This document shows, one piece after another, positions 29,293-41,419 of a DNA stretch of 64,000 nucleotides (position 1 is the first letter of the stretch; each line of letters opens with the position of its first letter). Below the pieces are notes generated by a model. That model had not been told where the DNA came from, did no database searches, and worked only from the letters and a program-made list of their open reading frames with translations. The translations under genes and the position numbers were made by a program. The DNA is from Lumbricus rubellus (lineage: Eukaryota > Annelida > Clitellata > Crassiclitellata > Lumbricidae): assembly GCA_945859605.1 (NCBI GenBank), contig OX243819.1, positions 4,991,326 through 5,055,325 of the forward strand. Reading direction: 5' to 3'.

Positions 29293-29794
29293 AATGCGCG
29301 GTGCGGTGGTGTAGTGGTCGCAATCGCAGTGTAGCAATCGCAAGGTAAGAAATTGAGCACCAAATTTTGGTGCTCAATTTCTTACGTTGCGATTGCGTTA
29401 GCGTCTGAAACAATTCATATAAACTTTATTTTTACATCATGGACCGTAAAATTGCGAAGTTGATTAAATACTGAAATGGTGGCGATAAGGACAAGCTGCA
29501 GGCATTCTTAGATAAATACGATTGCGATCTAACGTGGGCAATTGTCAATTATGATAAGCAGGGTTAAACTTGCAATCCTGGCAATCCATCCACCTATTAT
29601 AATTATGTAGTTCTACAGGAAGTTTAATTATAGTTACAGCTTTGATGGCTTCACATTATTGTCCCACATTAAAGCGCAACGTACGAGATATAAGTAGAAA
29701 CAATAATTGTCTAAGTGTAGAGGTTAGTTCTAGATAATTAAAGTTCTGTATTAGAACTGAAGAGGTTCGCATAATTAATCAGAAAAATTCAAGA
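29293..29794. other. Hairpin and unassigned sequence
   Basis: 29324-29397 contains a strong inverted repeat: 20-bp perfect arms (GTAAGAAATTGAGCACCAAA and its complement) around one T, extended by GCAATCGCAA outside. An ATG at about 29441 opens a frame (MDRKIAKLIKY) that stops after 11 codons and continues as a readable stretch (GGDKDKLQAFLDKYDCDLTW) to about 29565, like a gene broken by one stop. I cannot name it. Confidence 0.5.
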
Positions 29795-30065
29795 TTACAG
29801 TTGTAGTCTCAGGAGGTCGTTCCTCGTCTCATCTTCTGTTTTCTCGCATCGACTCCATGATTCGTTGCAACGTCCTTCGCGTTTGAATCCGTAACGAACT
29901 TCAGCTGCTTTTCTGCATTTACATTTTTCCGCGTAACCACAAGTCAATTCCGCGTCGAGCGCCATGTCGATTCCAATTCGGTTCGCTACGTTTTCATTGT
30001 TACACGGAACCGGTTGCGTAACATCTAGGCATAACTGACCTTCATTGACCCTATGATGTTTCATA
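29795..30065 (-). CDS. Unidentified cysteine-containing ORF or exon (minus)
   Basis: A minus frame ending at 29795 encodes GQLCLDVTQPVPCNNENVAN and continues through DAELTCGYAEKCKCRKAAEV to ESWSRCEKTEDETRND. Six cysteines in about 75 residues and low repeat content suggest a true extracellular peptide or exon fragment rather than chance. Upstream of 30065 the frame enters the foldback element, so the 5' part is unknown. No family recognised. Confidence 0.3.
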
Positions 30066-30622
30066 GGGTTCCACGACAATTCGTCCACCGACAACTGGTC
30101 CAGCGACAACTGGTCCCCAGACACCTGGCCCAACGACAACTCGTCCACCGAAATAGAAGCTGGATTAATGACAAAGCGCTTGAGAAATGGAAGGTGGATG
30201 AAGGCTCTTCATTTATGAAAAAGAAACTGGATTTGTGACAAAAACTTTCATGGTTTTCTAGCCTAATTGGAAGCTGTATTTATGACTTTTGTTCATGTAC
30301 TTCAACATTCATCCAGCTTCTATTTCAGATCTAAAAACATCTTGATCCAGATTTCATTTCCTAAATTTTTTTCATCAATCCAGCTCCTATTTCACCTGTA
30401 AATGAACCTTCATCCAGCTTCTATTTCACCTGTAAAAGAACTCTCATCCAGCTTCCATTTCTTAAACGTTTTTCTTCAATCCAGCCTCTATTTCAGCTGC
30501 AAAAACCATCGAGTAAAAAATTCCCAGGGAACATTTTGTCGTTAACCATTTGTCGATGAATCAATATTTCGTGGACGAGTTGTCGTTGGACGAGTTGTCG
30601 CGACACCGTTTTATAGAACCCA
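30065..30622. mobile_element. Foldback element A (CGACAACTNGTCCA ends)
   Basis: The left end is built of repeated GACAA(C/T)TCGTCCACC / CGACAACTGGTCCAG words, the right end of their complements (GGACGAGTTGTCGTT, GTTGTCGCGACACCG). GGGTTC and its complement GAACCC lie at the outer edges. The core consists of inverted runs of AATAGAAGCTGGAT / ATCCAGCTTCTATTTC, the same core words as in elements B and C. No ORF. Confidence 0.65.
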
Positions 30623-30677
30623 ATAAGATGGCTGTTGTTTTATGTTGTAGTTTTGATGTGGGACAAGTCTTACTTAG

Positions 30678-31022
30678 ATCCCCCAAACTACAAATTTCCG
30701 CAAAATGTGGCAATGACGCCTTACATCGATAGTGATAGATCAGTGCTACTAACATTTACACTATGTATGAGCGCCAGTTTATATGAGACTGTTGTCAGTT
30801 TGGAAGTATATACGACATCGCCACTCGGACTCCTTACGTCAAAACTGTTCAGCCGCTCTGGCTTTCAACAGGAAGCCGTTCAGCAACTGTGTCTACCAAC
30901 TGGACGATTCCAGTTGGCGTTTCTTGCATACGTCAACGATTACACATATGGGACGGAAATTGAATTGTCTGAATTTCAGCTGACCGAAACAGAATGTGAT
31001 CCGCCAACACAAATCAGTTACT
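30678..31022 (+). CDS. MAM-like C-terminal exon of the mosaic gene
   Basis: Acceptor CTTACTTAG, donor T|GTGAGT; 345 bp, phase 1 on both sides. The translation PPNYKFPQNVAMTPYIDSDR, LLTFTLCMSASLYETVVSLE, then QLCLPTGRFQLAFLAYVND and SEFQLTETECDPP follows the second half of a MAM domain: hydrophobic strands after a surface Cys, a W/L-rich middle and a closing Cys. It pairs with the N-half exon at 8454. Confidence 0.65.
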
Positions 31023-32149
31023 GTGAGTATCTTACTGCAGAAATGATGCTAGTCTATGTGTGTGGATGTGCGTGGCAGGGCTTAGGCCTAAAGTGTGACT
31101 GGACGGTCATGGATGGCGTCCAGGCACTTATTTTCAACTTTCAACGCCGTCCTGTCACTTGTTTTGCCAGCACAACCTGGAAAAATTAGGACCTCCAGGC
31201 ACTAAGTGCTTACACATTAAACAGTGCTGTCTGGCATACGACTTCCTCTGACGCCGCTGTTGCCGTTTCATACAGACTGTGCTCTAAACAATTTAAATCT
31301 ATTTATTCGCATGGAAATTGGTATAATTAAGTCTTATTTGTGGTTCATCAACTTAGGCGAATGATATGATTTGACTAGAAGAGCTCAATTTAACTTTGCG
31401 TTTAAAAAATTAATAATTGTGGTCCTCAAGGCAATAGAAAAAGTTTGAAATATGCATAATGCATGGTTCCCTTTTATTCAGTTATGCATCATGTGACAAT
31501 GACTCTTACCATGTTATATTGAAACTGCGCAAAGTTTAGTGGCCTCACAGCAAGGTGAGATAATTATACCAGTAATCCAACTGGGCATTATGACTGTCAA
31601 TATTCATTTAATTAGAGTTAAAAGTTGTCATAGATGCAGTGCTTGCTTCAGTCTGTAGAGAGAAGCTGATGTTGTTATACTTTAAATACTTTTTAATAAA
31701 GGTACGAGGACTTTGGATCATTGTTTAAGTAATAAGGGGGAGGGATAAATTTACGAATGTACTCGGTACTAAATTCTTCAAATAATTTCCTTTTTTAATA
31801 AGTGTAGCCTATATTTTCTTATATATAATTTTCTTCGGATCATTGATTTCAATAATGAGAAGGGAGGAAAACATTTACTGATATGCCGGGTAGGAAGTTG
31901 ATAGTTATCATACATGTAGTTGTGCGTTTGATGGATGGGACGATACTTAAATCATGGCACAGGTGAAGAAACCAGACAAGCTGTTATAATTATGTTGAAA
32001 GATTGTGGTTAGTAGATGTAGTGATGTGCTTCGATATTACAGCAATAAGCACAGATGCTATACTGGTAAATACCTACTGCATTGTGCTTATCAACGTCTT
32101 GTGATGGTTATGATTTCAATCATTTGCACCATCATCAAGTGGTCTAGGC

Positions 32150-32150
<1 letters not shown>
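31023..32150. other. Intron, nothing recognised
   Basis: AT-rich sequence. 31911-31998 is repeated nearly exactly at 32564-32664 (GTTGTGCGTTTGATGGATGG to GTGGTTAGTAGATGTAG), showing a local duplication around the LINE fragment at 32151-32560. Confidence 0.55.
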
Positions 32151-32233
<83 letters not shown>

Positions 32234-32560
32234 AATCCTTGGGCTGACAGCCCATAGGTGTCGACGCCACTCTCTGTGTGAGTCTGTCTCGCGCCATGTT
32301 GCCTAGTCTCTAACCGGTCCAATCAGCAGGTCCGCTCCATACCATTAATATCTTGGAGCCGCTAGACCACCTTGTCTGATTTTAGAGAATGTTAGGAGAG
32401 AAGCATGAAGGACAACCTGGGTCAATGCCCGTATGTGTCCCACACTCTCTCCTCCGACTCTCTCGACTGGTCTGTCCTAACCGGCCTGTGCATGTCTCTG
32501 CTCCACATCATGACACCTTGAAGCATCTGGGTTGCTATGTCACTTGTGTCGTGGTTTTTT
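32151..32560 (-). mobile_element. LINE 3' end with (GAT)n tail, minus strand
   Basis: The minus-strand complement of 62141-62530: shared words include CACAAGTGACATAGCAACCC, ATGCTTCAAGGTGTCATGATG and GGGCATTGACCCAGGTTGTCC. The tail is the (TCA)n run at 32154-32233, equal to (ATG)n on the element strand. Insertion duplicated about 90 bp of flank (31911-31998 versus 32564-32664), or the duplication came with a local rearrangement. Confidence 0.65.
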
Positions 32561-32650
32561 ATCATAGTTGTGCGTTTGATGGATGGGACGATCCTTAAAT
32601 CATGGCACAGGTGAAGAAACCAGACAAGCTGTTATAATTATGTTGAAAGA

Positions 32651-33050
32651 TTGTGGTTAGTAGATGTAGCGAAAGATGGTCAAGGCATCTCAAATTCAAG
32701 AACTAATCGAGCATGTGAAACACACATTCAAGTGCAGGTGAGCAGCGTATTTACAGGTGGAAGATTTTGGGAGGTCAAACCTTTGAACTTCTTACATGTA
32801 GTAGAACCGCCGTGTGAATTACTAACTGAGATTGATACTGAACAATGGAAACAAAACCAGGACTGTCAGAAGGCAAAACAGTGCAAAAAAATTAATGTTC
32901 TCAGGATTGTAAACGGCATTGCCAAGAGAGGTATTAAACTGAGCCAAGGATTCAAATCATCCATCACTAAAACTGAAAAGGAGAAATATCTAACGCAGGT
33001 TGTATCTGAGCACATCGCTCAGCTTCTCGACGCAAAGAAGTCTGTGCTAA

Positions 33051-33097
<47 letters not shown>

Positions 33098-33160
33098 AGA
33101 TTCCAACAATCAAATACTCTCCAAAACTGTTGCGCAGGCCAAATTCAGCGAATGGCAGCC
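32651..33160 (+). CDS. Unidentified ORF, possibly transposon-derived
   Basis: An open frame with ordinary composition for about 130 codons (SVFTGGRFWEVKPLNFLHVV, IVNGIAKRGIKLSQGFKSSI, YLTQVVSEHIAQLLDAKKS), then a poly-leucine stretch made by (CTG)n at 33052-33098. I do not recognise the family. No good splice pattern or ATG context is seen; the local ATG is at 32651 or the frame is an exon fragment. Confidence 0.3.
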
Positions 33161-33189
33161 TTTGCTATAATTTCTATTACTATTTCAAG

Positions 33190-34069
33190 ACTAAATTGAT
33201 ATTGTCAACTTTTCATCAGTATTCTTCTTCTTCTTCTTCTTCTTTGCGTTCTCTGCCCCTAGACAGGTTCGAGTGTCTGACGTCTCCATTCTTCTCTGTT
33301 CTTCGCTTTTTCCTTCAACTTCTGATTTCCGTCTTTCATCATCCAGTCCAACAGCCTTTGCCTGGGTCTTCCTCTCGTTCTTTTCCCATCCATTTTCCAT
33401 TGTATGATTGTTCGTAGCATCGAGTCTCCTCTGAGTGTGTGTCCGATCCATCTTCTTTGTCTTTCTTTAATTGTGTGAATCAGCGATCTCTTTTCTCCAA
33501 CTCTTCTCAATACCTCCTCATTCCTTACATGATCATTTCATCTGATTCTTTCTATCCGTCTCCATAACCACATTTCGAATGCTTCTATTTTCTTGTTGTC
33601 TTCCATCCTCATAGTCCATGTCTCTGATACATAATAGCATCACACTCCATACTAAGGCTTTTACCATTCTCTTTTTCAGTTCCTTATTGATTCCTCCTCT
33701 CAGTAGCTCTTTCCTCTTTTCAAATGCATCTTTTCCTAGTAGGCCTACACTCCTCCGTTGTATTTCTCTGAGACATCTCGCATCCTCCGTAATAGTACTG
33801 CTGAGATAAGCGAATTCCTTGACTTGTTCCAGTTCTTCTCCATCTATGTATATTTTAACTACCTTCTGCTCTCCTTTGCTTATTCTCATAACCTTTGTTT
33901 TCTTTTTTGTTGATTTTCATTCCATACTCTTTTGATGCTGTGTTCAGTCTGTCCATCATTGTTTGTGACCCTTCTTGACTTTCTGTCAGCATTGCTTGAT
34001 CATCTGCGAATCTTAATGCCCTGATCCACACTCTTCCAACTTTAATCTCTTCTTCTTTATTATATATCT

Positions 34070-34080
<11 letters not shown>
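33190..34080 (-). mobile_element. LINE (APE-endonuclease type), 3' part
   Basis: Minus-strand pieces give RFADDQAMLT near 34010 (RT motif C), then EQVKEFAYLSSTITEDARCL and a C-terminus RRWIGHTLRGDSM / KRTRGRPRQRLLDWM near 33400, all typical of the C-terminal half of RTE-like ORF2. The tail is (GAA)n, seen as TTCTTC at 33222-33243. Frame changes show it is dead. The endonuclease domain of the same type is at 36290-36881, so the two may be one element split by later insertions. Confidence 0.8.

Positions 34081-34126
<46 letters not shown>
34075..34126. repeat. (TA)n microsatellite
   Basis: About 25 TA units; a shorter run lies at 34164-34186. Confidence 0.95.
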
Positions 34127-34129
<3 letters not shown>

Positions 34130-34186
34130 TAATGAAGGAGGCATTGAAGGAACTAGAAGAATATATCTATATATATATATATATAT

Positions 34187-34310
34187 GGTGACACGAAATT
34201 TCGTTCACCGTTTTCAAAATGCGTTATCTCAGCAACGGCTTAATATTTCTTTATAATATTTTGTCAGTGTATACATCAATCAAAAGAACGATACTGGTAC
34301 AAATTATACT
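34187..34310 (+). mobile_element. Tc1-like inverted-repeat fragment
   Basis: GGTGACACGAAATTTCGTTC, then ACCGTTTTCAAAATGCGTTATCTCAG-type sequence matches the end of the element at 46377-47645 for about 110 bp, then diverges. Confidence 0.8.
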
Positions 34311-34628
34311 CTCTCCCTCCTCATTCATGGCTTCCGTCTGTTCTTCCTCGCTATCGGAATTAAGGGCAGACATTTCTTGACTTGAAAGGAGTTTTCCTCG
34401 ATATCTCCGTTATGATTAAGCTAATTTAATCTCGTCAGAATGTACAACCAGATTAGCAGATTAAATCGATGAGAACAGAAAATAATTCTACTTATTTGTA
34501 ATTAGACAATTATAATTACTATATCGGATGTTTAGTTAATCTTGACAAGAGTTCCAACTATTAGCAAGTGTTCATCACATACGGATTCTTTCCGTTAAAA
34601 TTATTCACAACTGTCTAATTATTTATCA

Positions 34629-35575
34629 CTAGCTGGGGTACCCGGCGTTGCCGGGGAAATTTAGGATTCAACCCGCTCCGGCCACAACCACGCCACACCC
34701 CCACCTCCACCCCCGACACCCCTCAAATCCCCCACCCCACAACCTCTACCCCACCACACCCTCCACACCCCACCTCCACCCCCCAAACCGCCTTCTCCTC
34801 AAACTTCAGCCCACACTCCACCCCACCCCTCCCCACCACACACCACCCCTCCACCTCTACTCCTCACCTCAACCCTCCACCCCACCCACCACCCAACACC
34901 TACCTCGCCCCCCGCACCCTCTTCACCCCCACTCCGCCACCCCAACCTCATCCCCCCACCCCGCCCTCACACCCCACCCCCGACTCCACCACCCCAACCC
35001 CATCCTCCCACCCTGCCCTCACACCCCACAACACTCCGATCTCTACAGGTACGCGACTCGTGAAATTTGGGTTTTCGAGAAAAAATTTCCCCACCACCCT
35101 CCTCATCCTCACACTCCCCAACCCACCCCACAACACGCCACCACTAACTCCGACCTCCACCCGTACGCGTAAATCTACATCAGCTGCTCTTGCCATTCAT
35201 ATAATGACCATGCAAGCATTTAAGAAGGTGTTTAATAAACTGCCGTCTTAGGGTTTTCGCCCCTCCCCCATCCTGGCCCCCATGGTGGTAGAGATTAGCC
35301 AACCCCTCCACCGTGTGGTTTTGATGGCCCTCTGTCTGGATACAAAATTTGAAATCAATAGCTGCGTTTTAGTGGGAAAAAATTGGGGGGTTTCGCCCCT
35401 CACCCTGACCCCATGGGGTAAAAAAATCGCCAACCCCTCCACTGGCTAATCCGGATGGTCCTCTGTCTATGTACAATGTTTCAGGTCAGTAGCTGCAAAA
35501 CTGTGAGCGTGCATTGTGGACAAATATACATACATACATTACATACGTACATCCTTTCTTATAGATATAGATAAT
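34629..35575 (+). mobile_element. Non-autonomous RTE-like element, copy 2
   Basis: Starts CACTAGCTGGGGTACCCGGC and ends TTCTTATAGATATAGATAA. The middle is C/A-rich (ACCCCAC words) and not coding. Same start/end style as 7636-8400. Confidence 0.55.
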
Positions 35576-36289
35576 ATCGTTTTCTTTCTGTTTAAATTAT
35601 TCACAAGTGTCTGATTATTTCACACAGCGTTTCGTTGGTCTTATAGATTAGTCAAAAAACTTAAACCTATTTTAAGTTTCTCGGTTTCGATTTTTACAAG
35701 GAAAATAGCGTGAATATACTTCCCTGTTCCTCCAGAGTATGTGTAATACGAATGTGCTTGACGACAAAATTTGGTCCGACAATCTTCCTCCGAGCCGAAC
35801 GTGCCAGTGGTTGATTCGATTCCCAAAAAGGTTTAAATGAATTCAAATGCTCTTCAAAATACCCAGTTTCTGTCGGAAAGTAGATCGGACATAATTGCAC
35901 CAAAGAAGAATCTTGCATAGGTTTCATCAACGAAATTTGGACGCAAACTTTCTTTGTTTCCTCTATGATTTCTTCAACACACGAGCGGAGGTGTCACCTC
36001 TCCGAAATCTGGCGTCCGTCTGACGATCTGACCGCTCTCAGCCAATCACTGACGACTTCCGGGACGCGCAAAGCGTCATGTGATAGATGCCGGCCAATTA
36101 GAAACGTACATGTTGCATTAATCTAAAAATAAGTCGTCGCAATGCGCAAAGCTAAATTTAGAGCGGCCGGGAATTAACTACAGACCGAAGGCCGGAAGAA
36201 GTAAATAAGTATGATACGAAACGTAACGTTTCCTCAGACGTTACATCAGTAGGCCTATGTAGTCCAGTTGGTACTTTGCTGTGTCTCCC

Positions 36290-36881
36290 GGTGCCTTCCA
36301 TGTGTATCTTCTTTTTTTCTTCTTGCTGGAACCAGGTATATGCTATCTTCTTTTTCTTTTCGCAGAACTCAGCCAGTTTTTCTCCGCTATTGTTCCTCTT
36401 TCCCAGGCCATATTGTCCGATGCATATCCCTTCTTCTCCCTCTCCCACCACCGCATACCCAGTCTCCCATTATTACCGTGTATTTTGTTCCCTTAATCCT
36501 TCACAGTATCTCCTCCAGTTTTTCAAACATTTCATCTATTTCCTCCTCTGAGTGGCTTGCTATCGGCATGTACACTTGAATCAACATCATATCCATTGGT
36601 TCGGCCTTTATTGTCACCTCTATTATCCTGCTTCCGTGCTTTTCTACTCTTGTCACCGCTTTCGCTATCTCTTTTTCTAACATTATGGCCACACCGTTTT
36701 GTCCCTCTGTTCCTGTCGTGTGTGTGATTCTAATTCCATCGCTAACAAAATTTCCGTCCTCCTTCCATCTCGTCTCTGCCAGTCCCAACACATCCAGTTT
36801 CGCCCTCCTCATTTCTGCAAAAATACAAAGAATGACGTCAAAAGCAAAGAAAATTAATGGCGTCCTAATTGGGGGCATCAC
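36290..36881 (-). mobile_element. LINE apurinic-type endonuclease fragment
   Basis: The minus frame encodes LDVLGLAETRWKEDGNFVSD, GVAIMLEKEIAKAV and IQVYMPIASHSEEE, then in a second frame GLGKRNNSGEKLAEFCEKKK and YTWFQQEEKKK. These are the E-T-R-W and GxxNxxG regions of exonuclease-endonuclease-phosphatase domains in RTE/CR1-like ORF2. It breaks off near 36270. Confidence 0.8.
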
Positions 36882-37463
36882 ATATACCGGCGATTGCTCG
36901 GTCGTCCACCACGCCCTCTATTAAAACAGGGGGACCACTTGAAGGTGTTGGGCATTTGTAGCAGAGGCTATTTAAGGCGAGTGCTTGCCCCATTCTTCCT
37001 CAGTATTCATGGGATCAATATGCCACACAGTATGCGCTTCATTGGCCGGTTTATTTTATTTTTATCTTGTCCACATACTTAAATGCTCTGCTTTTCTTAT
37101 TTTTCGCCACTGTCACGAATGGCGAAAAGTCAAGAGCATTGAGCTACCACAAAATTATCAATCACTCAGGCTGAAATGTTACGCTTGTTCTTTACTATGG
37201 CAAGGTAATGGAATGAGAGGGTAGGCCTGCCTTAATTAAACCTGAAAAATACTTTTGTAGAACTTCCTCTAAGCTTATAGGGGCTCGTTACCTTTCTCTT
37301 AATTTATAGCGCTCTTGGTCTCGACATGCGTTCAAAGTCACATATTAGGCCTAATAATGCGTTCAAATATTTTAAAAATATTTCTGTCCTCGAGAAGTTA
37401 CTTTCAGAATACTTTTTTTAAATATTGTGATTCTGATCTTCTGTTTGTGCTTGACACATTCAG

Positions 37464-37565
37464 TGTGTGCTGATGACAACGTTTGTTTGTCTCGGGTGCT
37501 TAGTCTGTCTCCGCAAATCGAATGGAAATATACGATGGGTGAACTTCTACGTAAAGAGGGCAATG
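37464..37565 (+). CDS. Short phase-1 exon of the mosaic gene (MAM N-half-like)
   Basis: Acceptor TTCAG, donor G|GTAAG; 102 bp, phase 1 both ends. It encodes CADDNVCLSRVLSLSPQIEW to LRKEGN. Size and position resemble the exon at 8454, so it probably opens the third MAM-like module completed by 39985-41419. A (TCA)n run starts directly after the donor. Confidence 0.55.
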
Positions 37566-37804
37566 GTAAGAATCTGCCTGCGTCATCATTATCATCATCA
37601 TCATCATCATTATCATCATTATCATCATCATTTTCATCGTCGTCGTTATCATCCGAAGGCAAATAGGTGTCCATTGCATTTTTCACTTTTTCCAGAGTCC
37701 TCGATCTTGTTTTGCTATTCTTGAGCTTTGGATGTCTTGTTTAAAATCCCTGAGTCATCGATTCATTTTCTGCAAGGTCTTCCCTTCCGCCAATTCCCAT
37801 CCAT

Positions 37805-37832
37805 ACTACTACTACTACCACTACTACTACTA

Positions 37833-37931
<99 letters not shown>

Positions 37932-37988
37932 GGCCTAATACTAATACTAGTACTACTACTAACAATAATAAGTTTAATAATAATAATA

Positions 37989-38055
<67 letters not shown>
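37805..38055. repeat. (ACT)n and (AAT)n microsatellites
   Basis: (ACT)n about 37805-37930 and (AAT)n about 37978-38055, separated by AGGCCTAATACTAATACTAG. Confidence 0.95.
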
Positions 38056-38057
<2 letters not shown>

Positions 38058-38089
38058 TGCACATAAATATACTTGCGCCGCATCATACA

Positions 38090-38400
38090 TATTAAATAAG
38101 ACAGCGACGACACCTGGAAGTGCGGCTGAGCTGGCAGCCTCACGCAAAATAACTAAATATGCATATCTCCCTGCAACCCACAGCTTCGTTCCGATCGCGT
38201 TAGAAACATTGGGACCAATTAACATGTCAGGTCGCGAGTTCATTGAGGAACTAGGTCGTCGGCTGACTACCGCCACGGGCGACCCCCAGGAGTCTACATA
38301 TCTTTTTCAGTGCCTATCCATCTGTGCACAACGCTACAACGCACTAGCGTTTAGAGGGACCTTTATTCACGACACCGGTGTCGAGGACCAAGAACAATAG
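38090..38400 (+). mobile_element. C-terminal fragment of the R2/HERO-like RT family
   Basis: Encodes SFVPIALETLGPINMSGREF, GRRLTTATGDPQESTYLFQC and CAQRYNALAFRGTF, about 75% identical by eye to the C-terminus of the ORF at 58922-61237. Only the last 100 codons are present. Confidence 0.85.
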
Positions 38401-39984
38401 TAGCAATTATCACTCTTCGGAGTTGATGTTAGAATAGGAAGTTGTCTGTTTAAATTGGGCAACGATCACAGCAACATGGATGATTTGACACTGTTGTCAC
38501 CAGTCTCTCAGCTCTCGCTATCCTTTCTTCAAATAGCTCGGACTCTGCATCAGGGCCCGGTCCAAACAGAAATTACCACAGACTCACCTAAGTACCGGTA
38601 CCGAGTTATTCGAATTGGGTTCTAATGGCAGGCAATTTAATGCATGTGAAATGGCTTTGATAATTATGTACAAGTTATAAACCGAATGTATAAAAAAGCA
38701 ATAGATTTCATTGATTTCTAACCCTAAATCAAATTTTCTAATTGATTAATTAAATATTAAATATTTGGCAATCTCACCTTTCAGATAGGTTGAGTGAAAT
38801 AAAATTAACTATTTCAGTTTTAAAGTATTTGATATGTTTATTTTATTAATGCAAATTAGAAATACTGAAAAATGGAAATTGTGCAATATTGTGACTACTG
38901 ACTGAAAAAGTGTCACTTCTTCCACAGTACCAGCAATGAAAACCAAACAAAACTTCGAAGGGCCGGGGGGACCTCTAAATATTTTTAAATTAATTTTTTT
39001 TCACCATAATGTTTCTCTAAAATAATGTACTGTAATTAAATGCCATACAACTGAAATTTCAAAAACAATTTGATGCACCCTAACCTACCCCCCCCCCCCC
39101 CAATAGAAAAACTCGTTGATTTGGAAAAATTGCGTGGGTCACCTTTTTAGCCCTGGTGGCTCTCAAGCACCCCCTACCACCTTCTGGTTCCGCCACTGAT
39201 TCCACAGAATTTGGTACAGTGCACTCGACGATATAGTAATGCAATTACCCAATTATGCACAAAAGTCAGGAATGAGAAGTGAAGCGAGCTACACAACAAA
39301 GCTATTGTGGCTAGCGGCTCTAACCGTGTCGAAAGCCTTCGAAAAATCAAGTGAGATTAAACGTAGGCCCTACATGTACATATAAAGCTTATGTCCAACA
39401 GTTTCTAATAGATGACATGACAAAGCGTATGCGAACGCTACGGAAATAGAAGCTGTTGACCTGAATGAAAATTGTCAGCAAACAGACAATTCTCAGTTTT
39501 TGCTGATGAATACAGGATTACAGGGTAATAATAATTTTGCACCCATCATTTTTCCAATATTTTGCAAAGCACAGGTGTAATAAATATTGGCTGATAATCA
39601 ATTTAAGATCTTCGTAAATCCTAGGTCTTTTCCTTCCACTGAGGGGGAATACATCAATCAGTTTTTGAAAGAGATAAGCTATGGGAATAGCAAGAAGATG
39701 GGCCCACTAGATAAAAGCCAGGATGGGACTACGTCCAGTCCCATCGAAGAACCCTAGAGCAGATAATGATGTAAGCTTAAGCCCTACATTAAATTCAAAG
39801 ACAATGTCATTCATGAGCAACTGTAGAGTTGTCCTCAGGTTGTAGGCCTATGATAATTTATCCTAAGTAGAGAAGGTCTTATTTCTGTCGTTGAAAGGTA
39901 ACGAGGCCCAATTAATTTTGTTTGCGTCTTTAATTAGACACATTAAAATGAACGTCGATTTGTCTTGAATTTTCTTTCCTCTAG
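38401..39984. other. Intron
   Basis: No gene. Around 38960-39200 there is a C-run and ...GGTTCCGCCACTG, the end word of the MITE at 62937-63089. Confidence 0.45.
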
Positions 39985-40148
39985 ACGTATTGATCGTCGT
40001 TTACGATAGTTATGGATCAATCAAACTGACGGGAGTTGAGGGTGTCGCCACAATTATTTACCTGAATGCGATTGGAAGTTTCAAAGCAGTTCTGCAAATG
40101 TCCGTTAACACTGCACCGGGTTGCAGTGATCCTGCAAATGGATATGAC
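39985..40148 (+). CDS. MAM-like C-half, first exon (phase 1 to 0)
   Basis: Acceptor TTTCCTCTAG, donor GAC|GTAAAT; 164 bp. It encodes VLIVVYDSYGSIKLTGVEGV, IIYLNAIGSFKAVLQMSV and a Cys (PGCSDP). It ends in phase 0, and the next candidate exon starts in phase 0, which supports the chain. Confidence 0.6.
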
Positions 40149-41256
40149 GTAAATGTTAGTTTCTTGCGGTTTCTTGATCTCAACTAAAACTACACGTAAG
40201 TCGTTTGTCTTTAGAGACCTACATGTAATATGCGTCAACTTCTCGGACGTACTTTACCCGAAGATTCTCAGCTCTGCTCTAAATTGATGCCTAGTCAAGT
40301 TGTGAAATAATTAAGTGGCCTAACTCTTTCACACGCTCATTTTTTTGCTACCCTATAGCTGCGTTCTGGTACTTGGCAAGAAGAGCTCTATATCGGTTGC
40401 TAAAGGACCTTTTTCTGTGTTGTCCAATGGGCCACTTTTGCCCATTTCCAGACAGTTGAAGTTCCACATTGGAGGATCACTGTGGCATTTGAGTCTATAT
40501 TGATACATAGGGAAGTATACTTATGGGACTATAGTACCTAGTCCTTCATCTAAAGGTCTGCACATCGAGAAATGCAGTTCTTCCACTTTTCCTGATGAAT
40601 GAATAATAATTTTTATGCTGACTTAATAATGGAAGTTTAACGACGGTGTATGAATGAATAATTATGCTGCGTTGTTTCCTAGGTTTATATCCAGGTGGCT
40701 TGCAAGCCCACTGTGGAACCTCCTGCTTTATGCAGACTTGGGACAGGTTCAGGCTATCCTAAGATATCCTGAGGAGGAGTTGCTTATGGAAGAGTTGACA
40801 GATAGGCCTATACATATTCACTCTCAGATACATACACTCATAGGCTTAGTTCATATAGATAGCCTACCGCCGCGCCTGAGTTGATTCTTGAAGAGGCGCT
40901 ATATTGAGTTTTGTTTGATTGACACATATTCATGTAGGCCCTTTGCATACTGTATGCATGAGTGCACACCTATCATTTCAGCTTTAATGTCACATCATAG
41001 TCGGTTTTGTGAATAGGTCTACATTTGCAATGTTGGTGAATGACATCCCTACCATAATAAATTAGGCCTAATTAGGCCTATGTACATGTATGCCGCATGT
41101 AGACCTATCAAACACAACACTGAAGCAAATATTCGATTCAACGCATAAACCGATCAATCGTCATTCACTGCATGCATATTATCATGCCGCTTTTGATTGA
41201 CCGTCGGTTTACAATGGGGGAAGGTTTTGCTGTGACTGAAGCTGATTTAACTGCAG
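40149..41256. other. Intron, nothing recognised
   Basis: Contains several TAGGCCTA words but no coding or repeat structure that I can support. Confidence 0.4.
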
Positions 41257-41419
41257 ATCAGTGTAAGAACAAACGGAGAATTGTCTGAAGTCATGGTCAG
41301 TCTCAAATCGGAGTCAGTTTGGTCTTCAACCGATGTGCTGCAGATCTATCTGCCGGAGAAATTGAGTCGTTGCGTGGCTGTTATTAACTACGAAATCTAC
41401 CAAAATTACACTCCGCAGG
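41257..41419 (+). CDS. MAM-like C-half, second exon (phase 0 to 1)
   Basis: Acceptor ACTGCAG, donor G|GTAAGAA; 163 bp. It encodes ISVRTNGELSEVMVSLKSES, then VWSSTDVLQIYLPEKLSRCV and ends NYTPQG. The pattern of a Trp followed by a hydrophobic strand and a Cys fits the end of a MAM module. The length is exactly right for phase 0 to 1. Confidence 0.6.

Noticed and set aside
33191..33451. Separate host gene at the LINE end
   Set aside because: The RRWIGHTLRGD and RTRGRPRQRL words are the standard C-terminus of RTE-like ORF2.
34648..35172. 174-codon proline-rich ORF
   Set aside because: C/A-rich low-complexity interior of an RTE-like repeat; no domain and no codon bias.
37728..38276. Poly-leucine, tyrosine and isoleucine ORFs
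   Set aside because: Translations of (ACT)n and (AAT)n tracts.
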